Source: Tetrapyrgos nigripes (lineage: Eukaryota; Basidiomycota; Agaricomycetes; Agaricales; Campanellaceae). Taken from it: 64,000 nt of DNA. Positions 44,676 through 56,643 of this stretch are shown piece after piece. Both the position numbers and the translations under genes were made by a program. A model generated the notes under the pieces. That model saw only the letters and a program-made list of their open reading frames with translations. It searched no databases and had not been told where the DNA came from. The DNA lies in assembly GCA_013368315.1 (NCBI GenBank), contig JAACJM010000322.1, positions 17,980 to 81,979 on the forward strand. The letters are read 5' to 3'. The number at the start of each line of letters is the position of its first letter. The first letter of the stretch is position 1.

Positions 44676-47600
44676 ATAGAATTACTAGTAGAACCAAACT
44701 AGAACTTTACACACTTTCATGAGTATGCACTAGTCACAAAAATCATTGCCATACCTTCATATTTCATCAGCAAGTCATGATTTCCTGCATATACCTACTT
44801 TAATATCTTATCAAGTGATAGATAACTCCTGGAGAGCTTACTGATAGACCTTTTTGTTGCTAGACCATCACTGAAAGTGGCCTACAACTGAGAAGAGGTG
44901 TGCACTTGCACATTTGAAAGTGAACACCGCTGTTCTGATCATTGGAGATAAGAATGATGGGATGTTTCATATCCCTGGACAGCTTACACTATTCTCAGAT
45001 TTGGGATGACAGACCTTACACTAACACTATTCTGGTCATTCCTCAGTCACAGCAGCTGCATGACAAAGGGAGTGGGACTAGGTAAAAGCAATGGAACGAT
45101 GTAATGACATTCCCACCCAGAGCTACCCCTCAAAATTCACTTCTCAGAGGGACATGTACATCAAGCCTGCTGCCTAGATGAGTTGAGTTTACTACTCGAT
45201 ATTGTACATGTTGACTCAACAGTCAGTTTGTTTAAGTGAAAGCAGTGGTTCATAAGTCAGCCCATCTTAAGTTTTCTCTTGATGATAACCCACATGTGTG
45301 CATGCATGGACCCAATCTACTAGTGGAGGGTTGACTTGAGCACCACATGGAGTTAGGAGCTGGCTTCAGTACTAATGGGCTCTGAGTGTGGGACCTAGGT
45401 GTGATGGCTGAGTAGTAAGTTCAGTCTGTGTACTGGGCAGCCTGAGCCTAAGTGCAAAGTTATGGTATTTGGACTTTGAATCATAATCAGGATGAAGACC
45501 AGTCCCAGAAATGGAAACAGAAACAAAATCAGGATCATCTACAGCAGAATCAGAGTGAGTACATTAATTACTATAGTGATGTGATGCCACATGCAGAGGT
45601 CAAAGCTAAAGGCTTGCAATGTTCCAGACCTTGAGCTTGATCTGATTATGAGTATTAGTAGTCGTCACTCTTGATGTTAATAAAGAAGACCCAGGCTGAG
45701 GAAAAGGTACCTGGTTCCCTGACATTGACTCAGAGACACAAGCTACCAAGAGGTGTGCAGACAGTTATGGCCAGACTGGATGTTCCTTTTGGATTTTAAG
45801 GTCAGCCAGACCTCTCCCCCTCCCCTCCTCCTTCCTAAAAAGGAAAGAGATAAGATAAAATTTCACTTACAAATCATCAAATCAAGTCATTTTTCCTTCC
45901 AGACCACCTTATAGACCCTCTACTGACCTAAAGACATAACAAAAGGAGTGATAAATGCTAATGTGGGATCCATTTTCTTGAAAGAAAAGTTCATAATGTC
46001 AGACCACTAATGACATCACTATCATGAGAACTACATACCATTTCAGTGCATATCAGGCATGTCTTCTACCTTTTTTTACCCTCCAAGTGTATTTCTGATA
46101 CTTTGAAGCAGAGATGACTCCAGGAAATTGGTCTATACACTCTGTAGGGCATGATGTACTTTTGGGTCATAAGCCCTCTCCAGACCCCCTCCTCCCCCAC
46201 AAGGTCCAGTCTCAGGTACACCAGTTGCACACCTCTTGCAAGCTACAATGACAGCCAGGCTCAGACTGAGGCTAGCAGCATCAAATATGTACGGGACACC
46301 TATGAGTCAACCATAGTCCATTAGCAGAAAAGGAGATTGAGAGATGAGCAAGGCACATGTAGGTCATGTCCAACATCTCCAGTCTTCTTACTGCCTCCCA
46401 CTCCAACTCCAACTTGGGGCCTCAATTGCAGGTGGGAGGAGACATAAGCCTCGAACGGGAGCAAGGACAAGTAACAGAGCAAATAGAATAGATAAGAGTG
46501 AGTAGCCACAGATGGGCCCAAGTCTACATAGTACTGAGACAAGGCTGAGCAGTATGGATCATAGGGAGCACAAGTGGACAGACTAGAGACCTATCTACAA
46601 AGCCCTGAAGTATATATGATCAAAGGAATGAAGAGACAAAGTCTAGATCAATAGGTACTGATGGAAAGGAAGAACTATGGAGAAATAAAGGAACAATGGA
46701 AGAATCAAAGAGAAACAAGTTAGAACTATGGGGAAACAAGGAAGAACTATAGAAGTGACAGGAACAAAGGAAGTGAAGCAAAAAAGAAGGAAAAGAAAGA
46801 GAAACAAGATCTGGATATGCCAAAGTACTGGAAAGAAGACTAGAAGCAAAAGAATGAAGGAAAACAGGGTTTGGAGATGAAGGCATGAAGAGATTCATGA
46901 CAGCTGACCCTTCACACAGATATACAGAACCCTACCACCAACACCTTGCCTTACCACCCAACCACACTCTCTCATACCCTGAGTTGGGGAGTAGTACTTG
47001 AGTGAGGGGGTGTATGATTTGAATTGGGCAGGGGGAAGTCAGCCTGCTTTGGGGTTGGGTGGGTGGGGAGAAGGGGGTGTGAGGGTAATAGGGGGTAGGA
47101 TGGGGATGAGGATGGGGATGGGTGAGATTAGTCAGAGTGCTAGTGAGTATAGTGGACTTTTTTTTTTTAGTTTGTTCAGGGTTCTTTTTCTTTGGGGGTT
47201 TGGACCTGTTGGAATGTTTTAATGATTATGTGTTCATTTGGCTTTTGGGTATTGGAGAGGAGACAGAGATGACAATTTCAGCTATGTTGGGATGGGTTTT
47301 CATTCTTTCAGCATTCTTTCTTCTACAGTTTTACATCCCTTTTCTTCCTTTTTTGTCTTTACCTCCTTATCTCTTGTGTGGATTGTTGGTCATGGTTTTT
47401 GTTTTTTTCAAGCCATGTTACTGACAAATTCTCTCTGCCTTCTCTCTCTCTCTCCTTTCCTCTTCCTTCCTCTCTTCTTTTCCATGCTTTTCTCCCTGGT
47501 TCCACAACAGCAATTTCTTCAAACTGTGACCTACTCAACTCTCTTCCTCCATTTGGAGTATTCTGATGGCCATCTCCATCAAACCTGACCTTGACTCTTC

Positions 47601-48400
47601 TATGCATGTGTCTGTGTCCATCCATGTGCTACCAATCTACCAATCATCTTGTCAACCAACAACTCGACTGGACTCGTCAATGCACACTGATATTCCTTCT
47701 TATTGGTCCTACTGGTCCAACTATTCTGTGATTTGGGCATCACTGCTGTACCCACTGTCCTATGTCCTCTGATTTTGGTACTGGAATTACCTACTTTGGC
47801 AATGTTGGCGTTGACTACATATGGCATGTATGTCCCTTCCTATTTGTCCTACTGGTCCTTTGATTCAGTCCAGTCCCAACTATTCTGTGATTTGGGCATC
47901 ACTGCTGTACCCACTGTCCTATGTCCTCTGATTTTGGTACTGGAATTACCTACTTTGGCAATGTTGGCGTCGACTACATATGGCATGTATGTCTACATCC
48001 CCCCTTCCTCAGGACCTCTGGTGTGGGTTTATGTCTATGTACACCTTGGTTCACTTCTCTTCGTAATATCTTCTCTTCACTTCCTGCTAGTTTCTTTTTC
48101 CCCCCTTTGTTACATTGTTCTGCTCATCCGTTTTCAATTTCCATCTTTGTCTGAACAACAACTGACAGCGTTGACATGGTGATAGTAATGTCACTGGCTG
48201 CATTATACATTGATTATGCTACAGTTGTGTTACAGTGTCAAATTATGATTTATCAAATTAATATCTCTGAGTAACCTTGAAAAATAAGATTACAATCACC
48301 TCCAGTTGGCAAAAGATGAGCAATGACCAACAACCAATAATCAATGTAGTGATTATGAATAGTGAGCAGTAAATCTGAAAAAGTAAAGCGTATATAACAT
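44676..48400. other. Gene-poor tract downstream of NLR, copy B
   Basis: Shorter version of 15816-21088. It lacks about 1.04 kb and 0.7 kb present in A and has about 230 bp (45999-46229) absent from A. Contains the 140 bp tandem pair (47695-48000). No gene recognised. Confidence 0.5.
47695..48000. repeat. Two-unit tandem repeat of about 140 bp, copy B
   Basis: Same pair as 20381-20680 in copy A. Confidence 0.8.
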
Positions 48401-49464
48401 TGTCACTTAGCAACTGACCACCCAAGTCACACAATGAACAAGATAGATTGACAAGATACAAGAGACAAGAGAGATGTAAAGAGGTAATGAAGACGAGAGA
48501 GGAATGAGTAGTTGACTATACTCAACACTGCACTGTACTGAGAGCGGAGTGGAGATAGGGCTTCGCACCGTCCAGTAATACTGGTACGGCCGTAAAATTT
48601 ACTGGCTCAGTACTGGTACGGTATACCCGTCCTCGTATTCATACTAGTTCATCTAGAAGCCTGTATGGTACTGGACGGGTACAGGTACGGCAGTAATACT
48701 GGTTACGGGGTCATGCTGCTGCGGCTGGAAGAAATACTACAAGCGACACACCTTTTACTGACTTCGTGTTGTTTTTAAGACTTGTAGAACTGAACTGGAG
48801 GTCAGAAACTAGTGTTATGCACATCACCATAGCTCTCTGAAAGATTTTCACTTTGCCTTTGTGACTCACTGACATCTGAACAACAGCTCATCAGCATCTT
48901 TTTCATCAGGATTTGCACAGATCAAGCGCAGATGTACCCTTCGGGCTTGGATTTTCACCTCGCTTCGACCACTTCATGTACAAGAATGACGAAAACTTGG
49001 CGAAAAGGACTAAAATTTAAGGAAAAGTCACTGCCGGGGCTTGACCGACCCGTATACCGTACCAACCTGTATGACGGCCGTAAAGGAGAAGGTGATATAC
49101 GGGTTATACCCGTACAGTACAGTCCCGTATTTTTTTCTCCAAATCTTGCTATACGGTACAGGGTCGTATTTCCATACGGTTACCGTATAACCGTATGGAT
49201 ACTGGTACGGTGCGGAGCCCTAAGTGGAGACGAATGGAACAGACTAAAGAACTAGTTACAAGCCCCTTGGTATATATGTAAAAGAAGTGAATAGAGAATA
49301 AATGAATAAGTGAGAATGTCCATGGAGATAGGAATCGGAGGAGATAAAAGATGTATATGTCAGATCAAGTGATGGTAACCATAGATAAGGAAAATGATGA
49401 TGGGAATATGAGCGAAATGAATAGTAGTCCATGGAGTTAAGAAATGAATAGGAAGGTAAATACA
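48401..49464 (-). repeat. Gypsy 3' LTR, split by a MITE
   Basis: Matches 55739-56127 on both sides of the insertion at 48556-49222. Without the insertion and one 8-bp duplication it is 389 bp. Confidence 0.92.
48556..49222. mobile_element. hAT-type MITE inside the gypsy LTR
   Basis: 667 bp with inverted ends TAGGGCTTCGCACCG and CGGTGCGGAGCCCTA (one mismatch), flanked by the 8-bp duplication AGTGGAGA (48548-48555 and 49223-49230). The intact LTR at 55886-55893 has the single AGTGGAGA, an empty site in the same window. Rich in GTACGG/CCGTAC motifs. No open frame with a transposase domain, so non-autonomous. The 8-bp duplication and end sequence fit the hAT superfamily. Confidence 0.9.
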
Positions 49465-50169
49465 GCCCCCTTCCTATGACGAGCTTACACCAGAGCTTGT
49501 ACGCCAATTAACGCAATACCTTTTCCAATTGTCAAAGAGTTTTCGTGTTAACTCTGATTCGTCTGGCCATGTTTCAGGCCCCTGCTTTGTGTCATCCCCC
49601 TATCCAGTTGGGTTGGTCACTGATCCCCAGACAGATGATCCCCAGTCTGGTTGGGTCCATCTGTCGTCGTCATCTTGTTGAACAACGTGTGCCCCCCATA
49701 TACTTGCGTCTCCCCATCCGATGTTCCCTCTGTGTTCTGCCTGGAGAGACGTCCATTGAGCTACACATCTAGCTCTATGTCCCTGTCCCAATCTGCATCG
49801 GGTTCCCCCATCTTCCCCTCCCCATGTACACTGTTTGACCCCATTATGTTCTCCTGGGTGTCCTATATGGAGTCAACACTGTTGTCCAGAGCGTTGTCCA
49901 TATGTACAACGCCGTCCATTGGACATTTGCCACCACTCTGGTTGGGATGACTCTGTGGTGGTTGCTGTCTGGCTGTTGGTCGTGAGAGTGGTGGTGGTAG
50001 TGGTGGACATTTGGTCTATGATATCAGAGCATTTAGGAAGTGGTAGGGCCGTTGTTTGGAATGTGGAGTGGGGTTGTGTTTTCTGATTCCCTGTTGGAAG
50101 GTGGCTTTTTAAAGTGTTCTTTGATTGGATGGGGACCTGACCTCATTAATGTTTGACAGTAAACACTGT

Positions 50170-50750
50170 CTACTTGTGTTGGTACGCTCGTGGGTGTTCC
50201 TGATAGAATTTCTCAACCATGTCCATTACGTTTGACAGGTTGGACGTGGGAACCCAAGAGTTCTCAGAGTCAGGGTAATCCAACCATTTGATCAGGTATT
50301 GAGTCCCTTTTCTATTCCTGGTGGGCTTCGAGTCGAGTATCTTTTCCACGTTGTATTCTTCATCTGCATCCAGTAACTCTGTGGGTGGTTCAGGGTAATT
50401 TGGTCCATGTGCGTCCATCTCAATGTATGGTGACAGTAACAATGCATGAAAGACAGGGTGTATTTGCCAGATCTTTGGTAATTTCAACTTGTAGTTGACC
50501 TGGCTGATTACTTCAATGACTTCGAATGGCCCATGACAACGGTCAGACAACTTAGCTTTTGGTCTTGTCATTTTTAGATTTTTTCCATCGAGTAGTACTC
50601 TATCCCCAACTTTGTACCTTTTCCATGGTATAGAGTGGTTTCTGTGCTGATTCTTCATGGTCTCTGCCACTGAAGATAGACTGGCTTTGAGCTCATCTCT
50701 GAGTTGGTTGAGGTTTTCGAGTCGTTCTTCGACTGTTGGTAAGTTGGATG
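50170..50750 (-). pseudogene. Gypsy integrase C-terminal end with chromodomain
   Basis: The frame from 50670 down reads KVGDRVLLDGKNLK (integrase C-terminal beta domain) and ALLLSPYIE. A chromodomain follows (EYNVEKILDSKPTRNRKGTQYLIKWLDYPDSENSWVP in two blocks), and it ends ...RAYQHK. Chromodomains direct chromovirus integration to methylated-histone chromatin. Upstream (50670-50750) the frame holds the end of the integrase core linker (NLPTVEERLENLNQLR), directly after a deletion. Confidence 0.85.
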
Positions 50751-50755
50751 TCAGG

Positions 50756-52500
50756 GTTCGTAGGTTTTGTATCTCCCAGGGTGTCCCACCGCCAGAGTGT
50801 CATGGTGTAACTTTACGATGTCTCGTCAGAGATCGTTGTCAGCTGGGACATAGATTTTGCCGCAGATAAATATAATCCCGTCCTCATAGTTCCATTCCTG
50901 TAGATTTTTTACCAGAGACTGTGGTCCATTCCGTAGGATGACGTTGAGGGCACTCACCACTTCAAAGTCCCTTTTGGGGGACTCTTTGATTCTTCGCCGT
51001 AGTTCTGCGTCTCCTATGGCAGTTACAGTCCCCTGTCTAGTTGCTCAGATACGGAAGAACTTAGGATCAAGTAGGACCCTGTTTGCATTGTTGTTTTCTA
51101 TCCCAATTTGGTGGTCTGGTTGTCTGGACGATGGATCAGCTTTGTTAAGGCTTCCTGGTTTATGGAGCAGGGAGAACTCAAATCATGTGAGAAACAATGC
51201 CCATTGTGCTTGTCGTCAGCTAAGTTTCTGAGCGGTCTGGAAATATGTCAGGTTATGATGATCGGTCAAGATTTCAATGGAGTGTGGGGCCCCTTCGAGG
51301 TAATGTCACCATGCTGATAATGCTTGTATAATCGCAAGCAATTCCTTGTCGTGGATGTCATAGTTTCGTTCCGTCTCAGAGAGTGATTTAGAGATGTAGG
51401 CCACTGGATGCCATCGACTGTCGTCTCCAGTTTGCATGAGTATTCCTCCTGTTGCATACTCCAATGCGTCAACTTCTACTCAATATGGTTTGGTATGATC
51501 GGGCATCAATAAGACCAGTTTAGTCGTGAAGGCCACTTTGAGAGATTGGAAGGAATTCTCTGTTTCTGTTCCCCAATTCCACTGGTTATCCTTCTTTGTT
51601 AGGTTGAACAGTGGATGTGCGATTTTCGAGAAGTCTTTGATGAATTGTCTATAGAAGTTTCCAAATCCCAGGAATGCTTGTACTTCCCTCACTGTCTTTG
51701 GTGTTGGCCATTCGATTACTCCTGCTACCTTCGCAGGGTCCATTGCTAAGGTGTCTCCAGTTTTGCATATAAGTCGTTGTCTCGTAAGCATTGTAACACC
51801 CTTTGTACGAGTTTACGGTGTTCTGACAAATTGTGGGTGAAAATGAGAATGTCATCCATATAAATAACGACCTTCCCTTGATCGATCAGATCCTTAAAGA
51901 TGGTATTCATCATTGCTTGGAAGGTGGCAGGTGAATTCATTAGTCCAAAGAACATGACTGTTGGTTTGAAGAGTCCTCAGTTGGTTTTGAAAGCGGCTTT
52001 CCATTTGTCCCCTTCTTTGATGCGGATGTTATTGTATCCCCATCATAGATCGATTTTGGTAAATACATGGGCGTCCTTGAGTTTGTCGATAAGCTCTGGA
52101 ATAAGCGGTAGGGGATACGTGTTTTTTACAGTACCCTTGTTGAGTTCTCGGTAATCCTGTACAGGTCGTAGTTTTCCATCTTTCTTTTTGATGAAGAAGA
52201 AGGGACTCGCCATGGGTGACTTCGATGGTTTAATGTCGTCCAGGAAGGAGTCTAACTCAGTTTGTTCGTTTGGTGATAGAGGGTATGTTTTACATGTTTG
52301 TGGTTGGAAATCCTCTCATAGTTTGATTGCGTGGTCCCAACTGCTTCATTGGGGTAAGTGTTCTGAAGTTTCTTTGTCAAACACTGACAAGTAATTGTGG
52401 TATTGTTTGGGGCTTCATTCTTCTAGTGGTGTTGGTTGATCTGTTGTTGTTTGATTCTCAGCGATTTGCTGTGCCTTTGTAAAAGCTGCTCAGATACTCA
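50756..52500 (-). pseudogene. Gypsy reverse transcriptase and RNase H, with stops, integrase core deleted
   Basis: RT blocks [16 protein letters not shown] (near 52120), the catalytic YMDDI (near 51860) and [12 protein letters not shown] (near 51670), RNase H from about 51480 (VEVDALEYATGG, ILTDHHNL), and the start of the integrase zinc domain (LHHDTLAVGHPGRYKTY, 50755-50820). The DDE core that should follow, about 300 residues, is absent. Stops at 50826, 51045, 51480, 51977, 52043, 52316, 52346, 52415 and 52490 are all TGA and sit where Arg is usual in this family. Confidence 0.85.
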
Positions 52501-52623
52501 GCTTAATTTCTGATTGTTCTTCGTCTTGGTCTTTGGGGGTGTCAATATATTCCATGGTGAGTTGACTCCATTGATCTGGAATGTTCCATTGTCCAGTTTT
52601 ATCTTCTGAAGGTAATAGTGCTC

Positions 52624-53370
52624 CTAATTTGATCTGTCCCGTGCAATTATGCCGGGGTTGTGGTCTTCGACATTGTCCACTGGTTTATAGGGTCCAGTGG
52701 GTTCTTTGTATAACACTTGGTATTCTCGATGATACATTCTGGGGTCAACTACTTCAGGTTGTCTTGGTTTCGTGGGATGATTATTTGACTTAGCTCTGAT
52801 TTTAACTGGTGGTTTCTCTAGTACGCAGGTATTGTTGCAGCGTGTCAGACTAACTTCTGAGGTTACCCAGTCGATTTCTGGGTTGTGGTGTTCTAGCAAA
52901 TCGGTTCCTAGAATGATGTCATGTTTGCCGATGTCCATAATATAAAATTCAGTAGTTTCTTCGTGATACGATTTTCGATCTGGTGTATAGATCTGTAACT
53001 TTTGGATGGTGTAGTGTGTCACCCATCCCATGACGTTTTCGGATCCATCAACATTTTGTACTGGGAAGGGTTTTTCTATGGGGATTCGATTTAGGTCATG
53101 TTTTTGAGTGAAGTTGTTGTTGATAATAACTCCTTCTGCTCCGCTGTCCAGTAGAGCGATCGCGTCGATTTTTCGTCCAGTTATTTTACTGATTAATTCC
53201 GTTTCCAATTCTATCAAGGGAATCTGTTGGTTTTGAGTGATTGCCGTGATTCTTAGCTTAGATGGGAACTGTGGCTTACGAAAGGGTATAAGGCTCGTGT
53301 ATTGCCTATTTTTTACTGGTATGTATGTCCATATACCCCCTCCTGACGACATGACAGGGGAGGTGTTCAA
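52624..53370 (-). CDS. Gypsy aspartic protease region
   Basis: Open frame of 248 residues with the retroviral-type motif AIALLDSGAEGVII and the second structural block DIILGTDLLEHHNPEIDW. It processes the Gag-Pol polyprotein. It overlaps the end of the Gag frame by 4 bases, in another frame, and a frame change separates it from RT. Confidence 0.75.
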   Translation of the reverse strand: MNTSPVMSSGGGIWTYIPVKNRQYTSLIPFRKPQFPSKLRITAITQNQQIPLIELETELISKITGRKIDAIALLDSGAEGVIINNNFTQKHDLNRIPIEKPFPVQNVDGSENVMGWVTHYTIQKLQIYTPDRKSYHEETTEFYIMDIGKHDIILGTDLLEHHNPEIDWVTSEVSLTRCNNTCVLEKPPVKIRAKSNNHPTKPRQPEVVDPRMYHREYQVLYKEPTGPYKPVDNVEDHNPGIIARDRSN

Positions 53371-54795
53371 AAATCCGATTGTGTTGCGAGGTCTTTCAAG
53401 TATCCTGCTGCTTTCTCCTTTTCTTCCCCGGATAGCACCCTGACTTTGGCAGTGAATTCTTCCACGATCTCCTTCATTGTGGTTTTTGTCCTGGAGGACA
53501 AAGGTTCGGTTGTAATCGTTGTTGTCCTGATTGCAGGTTTCCAGGTCGTATTGTCGGAGTTGGTCGTGGTGGACCTGGGAAACGTAGGACAGTTAAATGT
53601 AGTATGTCCTAGTCCACAACAGCTGAAGCATCGCCCTTCTTTTTTCATCTTTTCTCTTTCCTTGTTCGTCAGTTTAGGCGGATATTTAATTTTTGGGGGT
53701 GCACCTGGGTTATTGTTTTGGAAGGCATTTCGACTACCTCCCGCATTCTGCGATCCTTTGGTTTGCCGCTCTCCTTCCCCTTGTTGTTTGCTCCACAGAG
53801 CCTTCTCAGTTTGCCTTTCTACCCAAATCATATGTTGTCTGATCATGGCCTTCTGTAGTGTTTCAAGGTTCTGGGGTTGGGATGGTAGGTAGGAAATTCG
53901 GTCTACCAATCCTTTCGGGAGTCCTTTTCGATAGTACTTCATTAGACCTTTGTTGTTATAGCTGGTATCTTTACCATATAACTCGAATTCAGAATTGTAC
54001 TTATCTATATCTGCCAATGCTCCTTCCATTCTTATGTCCTCTATCTTTGCTTGTGCTTGTGTTTTTCGGGACGTTGGCTTGAAGTCATGCAGAAATTGTT
54101 GTTTTACTTCTCACAGCATCCACGTCTTCTTCTTCTTTGACCCTAGTGACAAGTCTTCATGGGTGCTCCAATATTCCTTGTCACTATCACTGAAATCATC
54201 ATCTTCTTCATAGATTTTCGCCATCATGCTGTGAGCCCATTGCCCTGCTTTCTCTCCTGTGAAGAGTGTGAGAATTTAGTGATATCTTCTCGTTTTCCGT
54301 GGGGTATACTCCTTCGTTAAGTCGGAGGTAGTTATTGAACTCAGCTAACCAATCCTTCGCCAAGTTTTGTTCTCCTGTAAATTTTTCTGGTTTTGCTCCT
54401 CTTTCTTTCGTGGTTTTGTTTGGGAGCTGATCATCGTCAGAGAGGGTATCAGTGGGAGGTCTGTTCGTTCCTCCTGCAGTGGCAGTGGCTGAAGCAGGGT
54501 TGTTGTGTTCAGACATTTCAAGGTTAGAAAGGATGTTCTGAAGATCGATTATCTGTTGGGGGGGGGACAGATATGGGTTCTTGGATTGCAATGGGGGTGC
54601 TATCAGATGGAGATCTTCTAAGGGGAGTTTGTGGTTCGATAGGGGAAAGTGGAAGTTCTGGTTCGGGGGTTGAACCTCTGCAGTGGGTTCTGGTGCGACG
54701 TGCTGCCCAGATGATTGTATGGGTTCTAGACTGTATCCTAGTTCTGTTCGAGTGAGAGTCAGTTTGGGCACGGATTGTTTAGACAGCTGTCCCAC
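53367..54795 (-). pseudogene. Gypsy Gag, broken
   Basis: The N-terminal part (to 54208) contains KPEKFTGEQNLAKDWLAEFNNYLRLNEGVY, the usual gypsy Gag entry block (two stretches), then changes frame near 54270. A TGA at 54111-54113 follows, and the frame 54029-53367 holds the rest, including YRKGLPKGLVDRI and a CCHC knuckle CFSCCGLGHTTFNC. It binds element RNA and forms particles when intact. Confidence 0.8.
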
Positions 54796-55738
54796 TGGTT
54801 GTTAACTGAAACGTGATAGTCTTTTTGTCGTTGGGAATGGTATGTGTGGGGTCAACGGATACAAGTGATGGCGAGAGGTGAGGAGGTACAGCTGGGGATT
54901 TGGGATGCAGTTGTTCTAGGGTTTCCGCTTCCGGACATGCACTAATTGGTGTCTTCTGGTCCAGCAAACAGGTAATCCCACTGATTTTCAGAGACGTCTT
55001 CCCAAGGGTTGTCCAGTCAATTGTAGTAGTTTATTCTAGGGATTTGAATTTGGAGGTATTCTTTGTGTTCCTCAAGGCAGTATTCCAAGATGTCGCAGTC
55101 CTCGCAGTCGTCATGACTGAACCAACTGGAGATGATAGTGTTTCCAAGTTGGACAAAATCACAAGTGTCTATGACTGCCACATATCGTGGAATTGTGTTT
55201 TCAGGGGATATCTTTAGTCGGAGGTATTCAAGGATGGTTACTTCACCTTGGTCCCATGTCCTCTTATTTAGTTTAATCCAGTGGTTGTTGAATGCAGCGG
55301 CGTGCTTTTGTACTGCGTTTTCGACTTGTTGTGAATAATTTTCAAAGCTGTCTGAATCTTCAATCTCGTGGCAATATTCTGGTGGGGGTCAGATTTGTAG
55401 GTTGTTAAGGAATGGTTTGAAGTTGAGAGCCAGTGTGTATAATGTATGATTAGGATTTTAATTACAGAGTCGGTCGACCACCCTACTCAAATCGGCGAGT
55501 CTGGTTTTATGTCTCGAAACTGTGTAGATGGAAGATGACCTTGTGCAACAACTCCTTGAGATTGTTCACGCCTGCCAACCTGTGAGGCTCCTCACACAGG
55601 GTAGTGTTGATGGGCTTGGGGGCACCATAGGGGAAAGATGGGAATGGGAGGGTCCAGTAGGACAGAGACGTTGCAGTGGGTTGTGAGGTCTGTTTTGTGA
55701 GGTGGGTGTAAGAGAGTCTGTTCAAGTGTCAAGAACGC
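54796..55738 (-). other. Gypsy leader region between 5' LTR and Gag
   Basis: Long for a leader. Minus-strand frames (for example about 55020-55380: WDQGEVTILEYLRL, HDDCEDCDILEYCLEE) could be a worn extra coding segment upstream of Gag. No known domain. No primer-binding site was recognised next to the LTR. Confidence 0.4.
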
Positions 55739-56127
55739 TGTCACTTAGCAATTGACCACCCAGGTCACACGATGAACAAGATAGATTGACAAGATACAAG
55801 AGATGAGAGAGATGTAAAGAGGTAATGAAGACGAGAGAGGAATGAGTAGCTGACTATACTCAACACTGCACTGTACTGAGAGCGGAGTGGAGATGAAGTG
55901 AACAGACTAAAGAACTAGTTACAAGCCCCTTGGTATATATGTAAAAGAAGTGAATAGAGAATAAATGAATAAGTGAGAATGTCCATGGAGATAGGAATCG
56001 GAGGAGATAAAAGATGTATATGTCAGATCAAGTGATGGTAACTGTAGATAAGGAAAATGATGATGGGAATATGAGCGAAATGAATAGTAGTCCATGGAGT
56101 TAAGAAATGAATAGGAAGGTAAATACA
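55739..56127 (-). repeat. Gypsy 5' LTR
   Basis: 389 bp, TGTCACTTAGC...AAATACA. Carries the empty site (AGTGGAGA at 55886-55893) for the MITE in the other LTR. Confidence 0.92.
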
Positions 56128-56218
56128 GGTATATACCATATAACATTTACTATACGTCTGAAAGATCATCCAAGCGAGGATGAAAGGGGAATCGGCTGAG
56201 AAGTGGCCAGCAGACACA

Positions 56219-56643
56219 CCGAAAAGGGACAAATTTCCGCTCGATGGATATGTGACCAGATATGTACATGAAAATGAGATATATTTGGAACTTAGATTTA
56301 AGTGCAAAAAGATGATGTATCTGCAAGCTAGATCTCTGAACAGAAAGTTGCTATATAGGGATGCATTGTAGTATATTTGATTGGTGTGCAGACATATTGC
56401 ATATCAAAGCTATTGAAAGAAGTACAAAAAGACCTCAAATTGAGAATCCAGACATAGTAACGGATATGCATCCGAAAAGACAATAAATCCGGCTTCTAGA
56501 TATGAGTACCAATAGTTCATCGCATATCCACTCAATGGACATATGAACTATTGGTACCCATATCTAGAAGCCAGATTTATTGTCTTTTCAGATGCATATC
56601 CATAACTATGTCTGGATTCTCGATTATTTGTCCCTTTTCGGCC
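56219..56643. mobile_element. Fold-back (hairpin) repeat element, copy B
   Basis: Perfect outer ends CCGAAAAGGGACAAAT (56219-56234) and its complement (56628-56643) enclose the same long palindrome as in copy A (arms around 56440-56530 and 56545-56625). No coding capacity. Confidence 0.6.

Larger units (their letters stand above)
48401..56127 (-). mobile_element. Ty3/gypsy chromovirus, decayed
   Basis: LTRs of 389 bp at 48401-49464 (enlarged by a 675 bp MITE insertion including its target duplication) and 55739-56127, both TGTCACTTAGC...AAATACA. The purine-rich AGGAAGGGGGC (minus strand, 49465-49475) abuts the left LTR, so the element is on the minus strand. Gag, protease, RT, RNase H and a C-terminal chromodomain are present in Ty3/gypsy order. 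The integrase core is missing and many TGA stops interrupt the frames. Flanks (AACAT and GGTAT) do not form a 5-bp target duplication. Copy A at about 21075-21089 is uninterrupted. Confidence 0.92.

Noticed and set aside
48401..49464. Separate 1.06 kb dispersed repeat matching 55739-56127
   Set aside because: The match is the two LTRs of one gypsy element; the extra length is the MITE at 48556-49222 with its 8-bp duplication.
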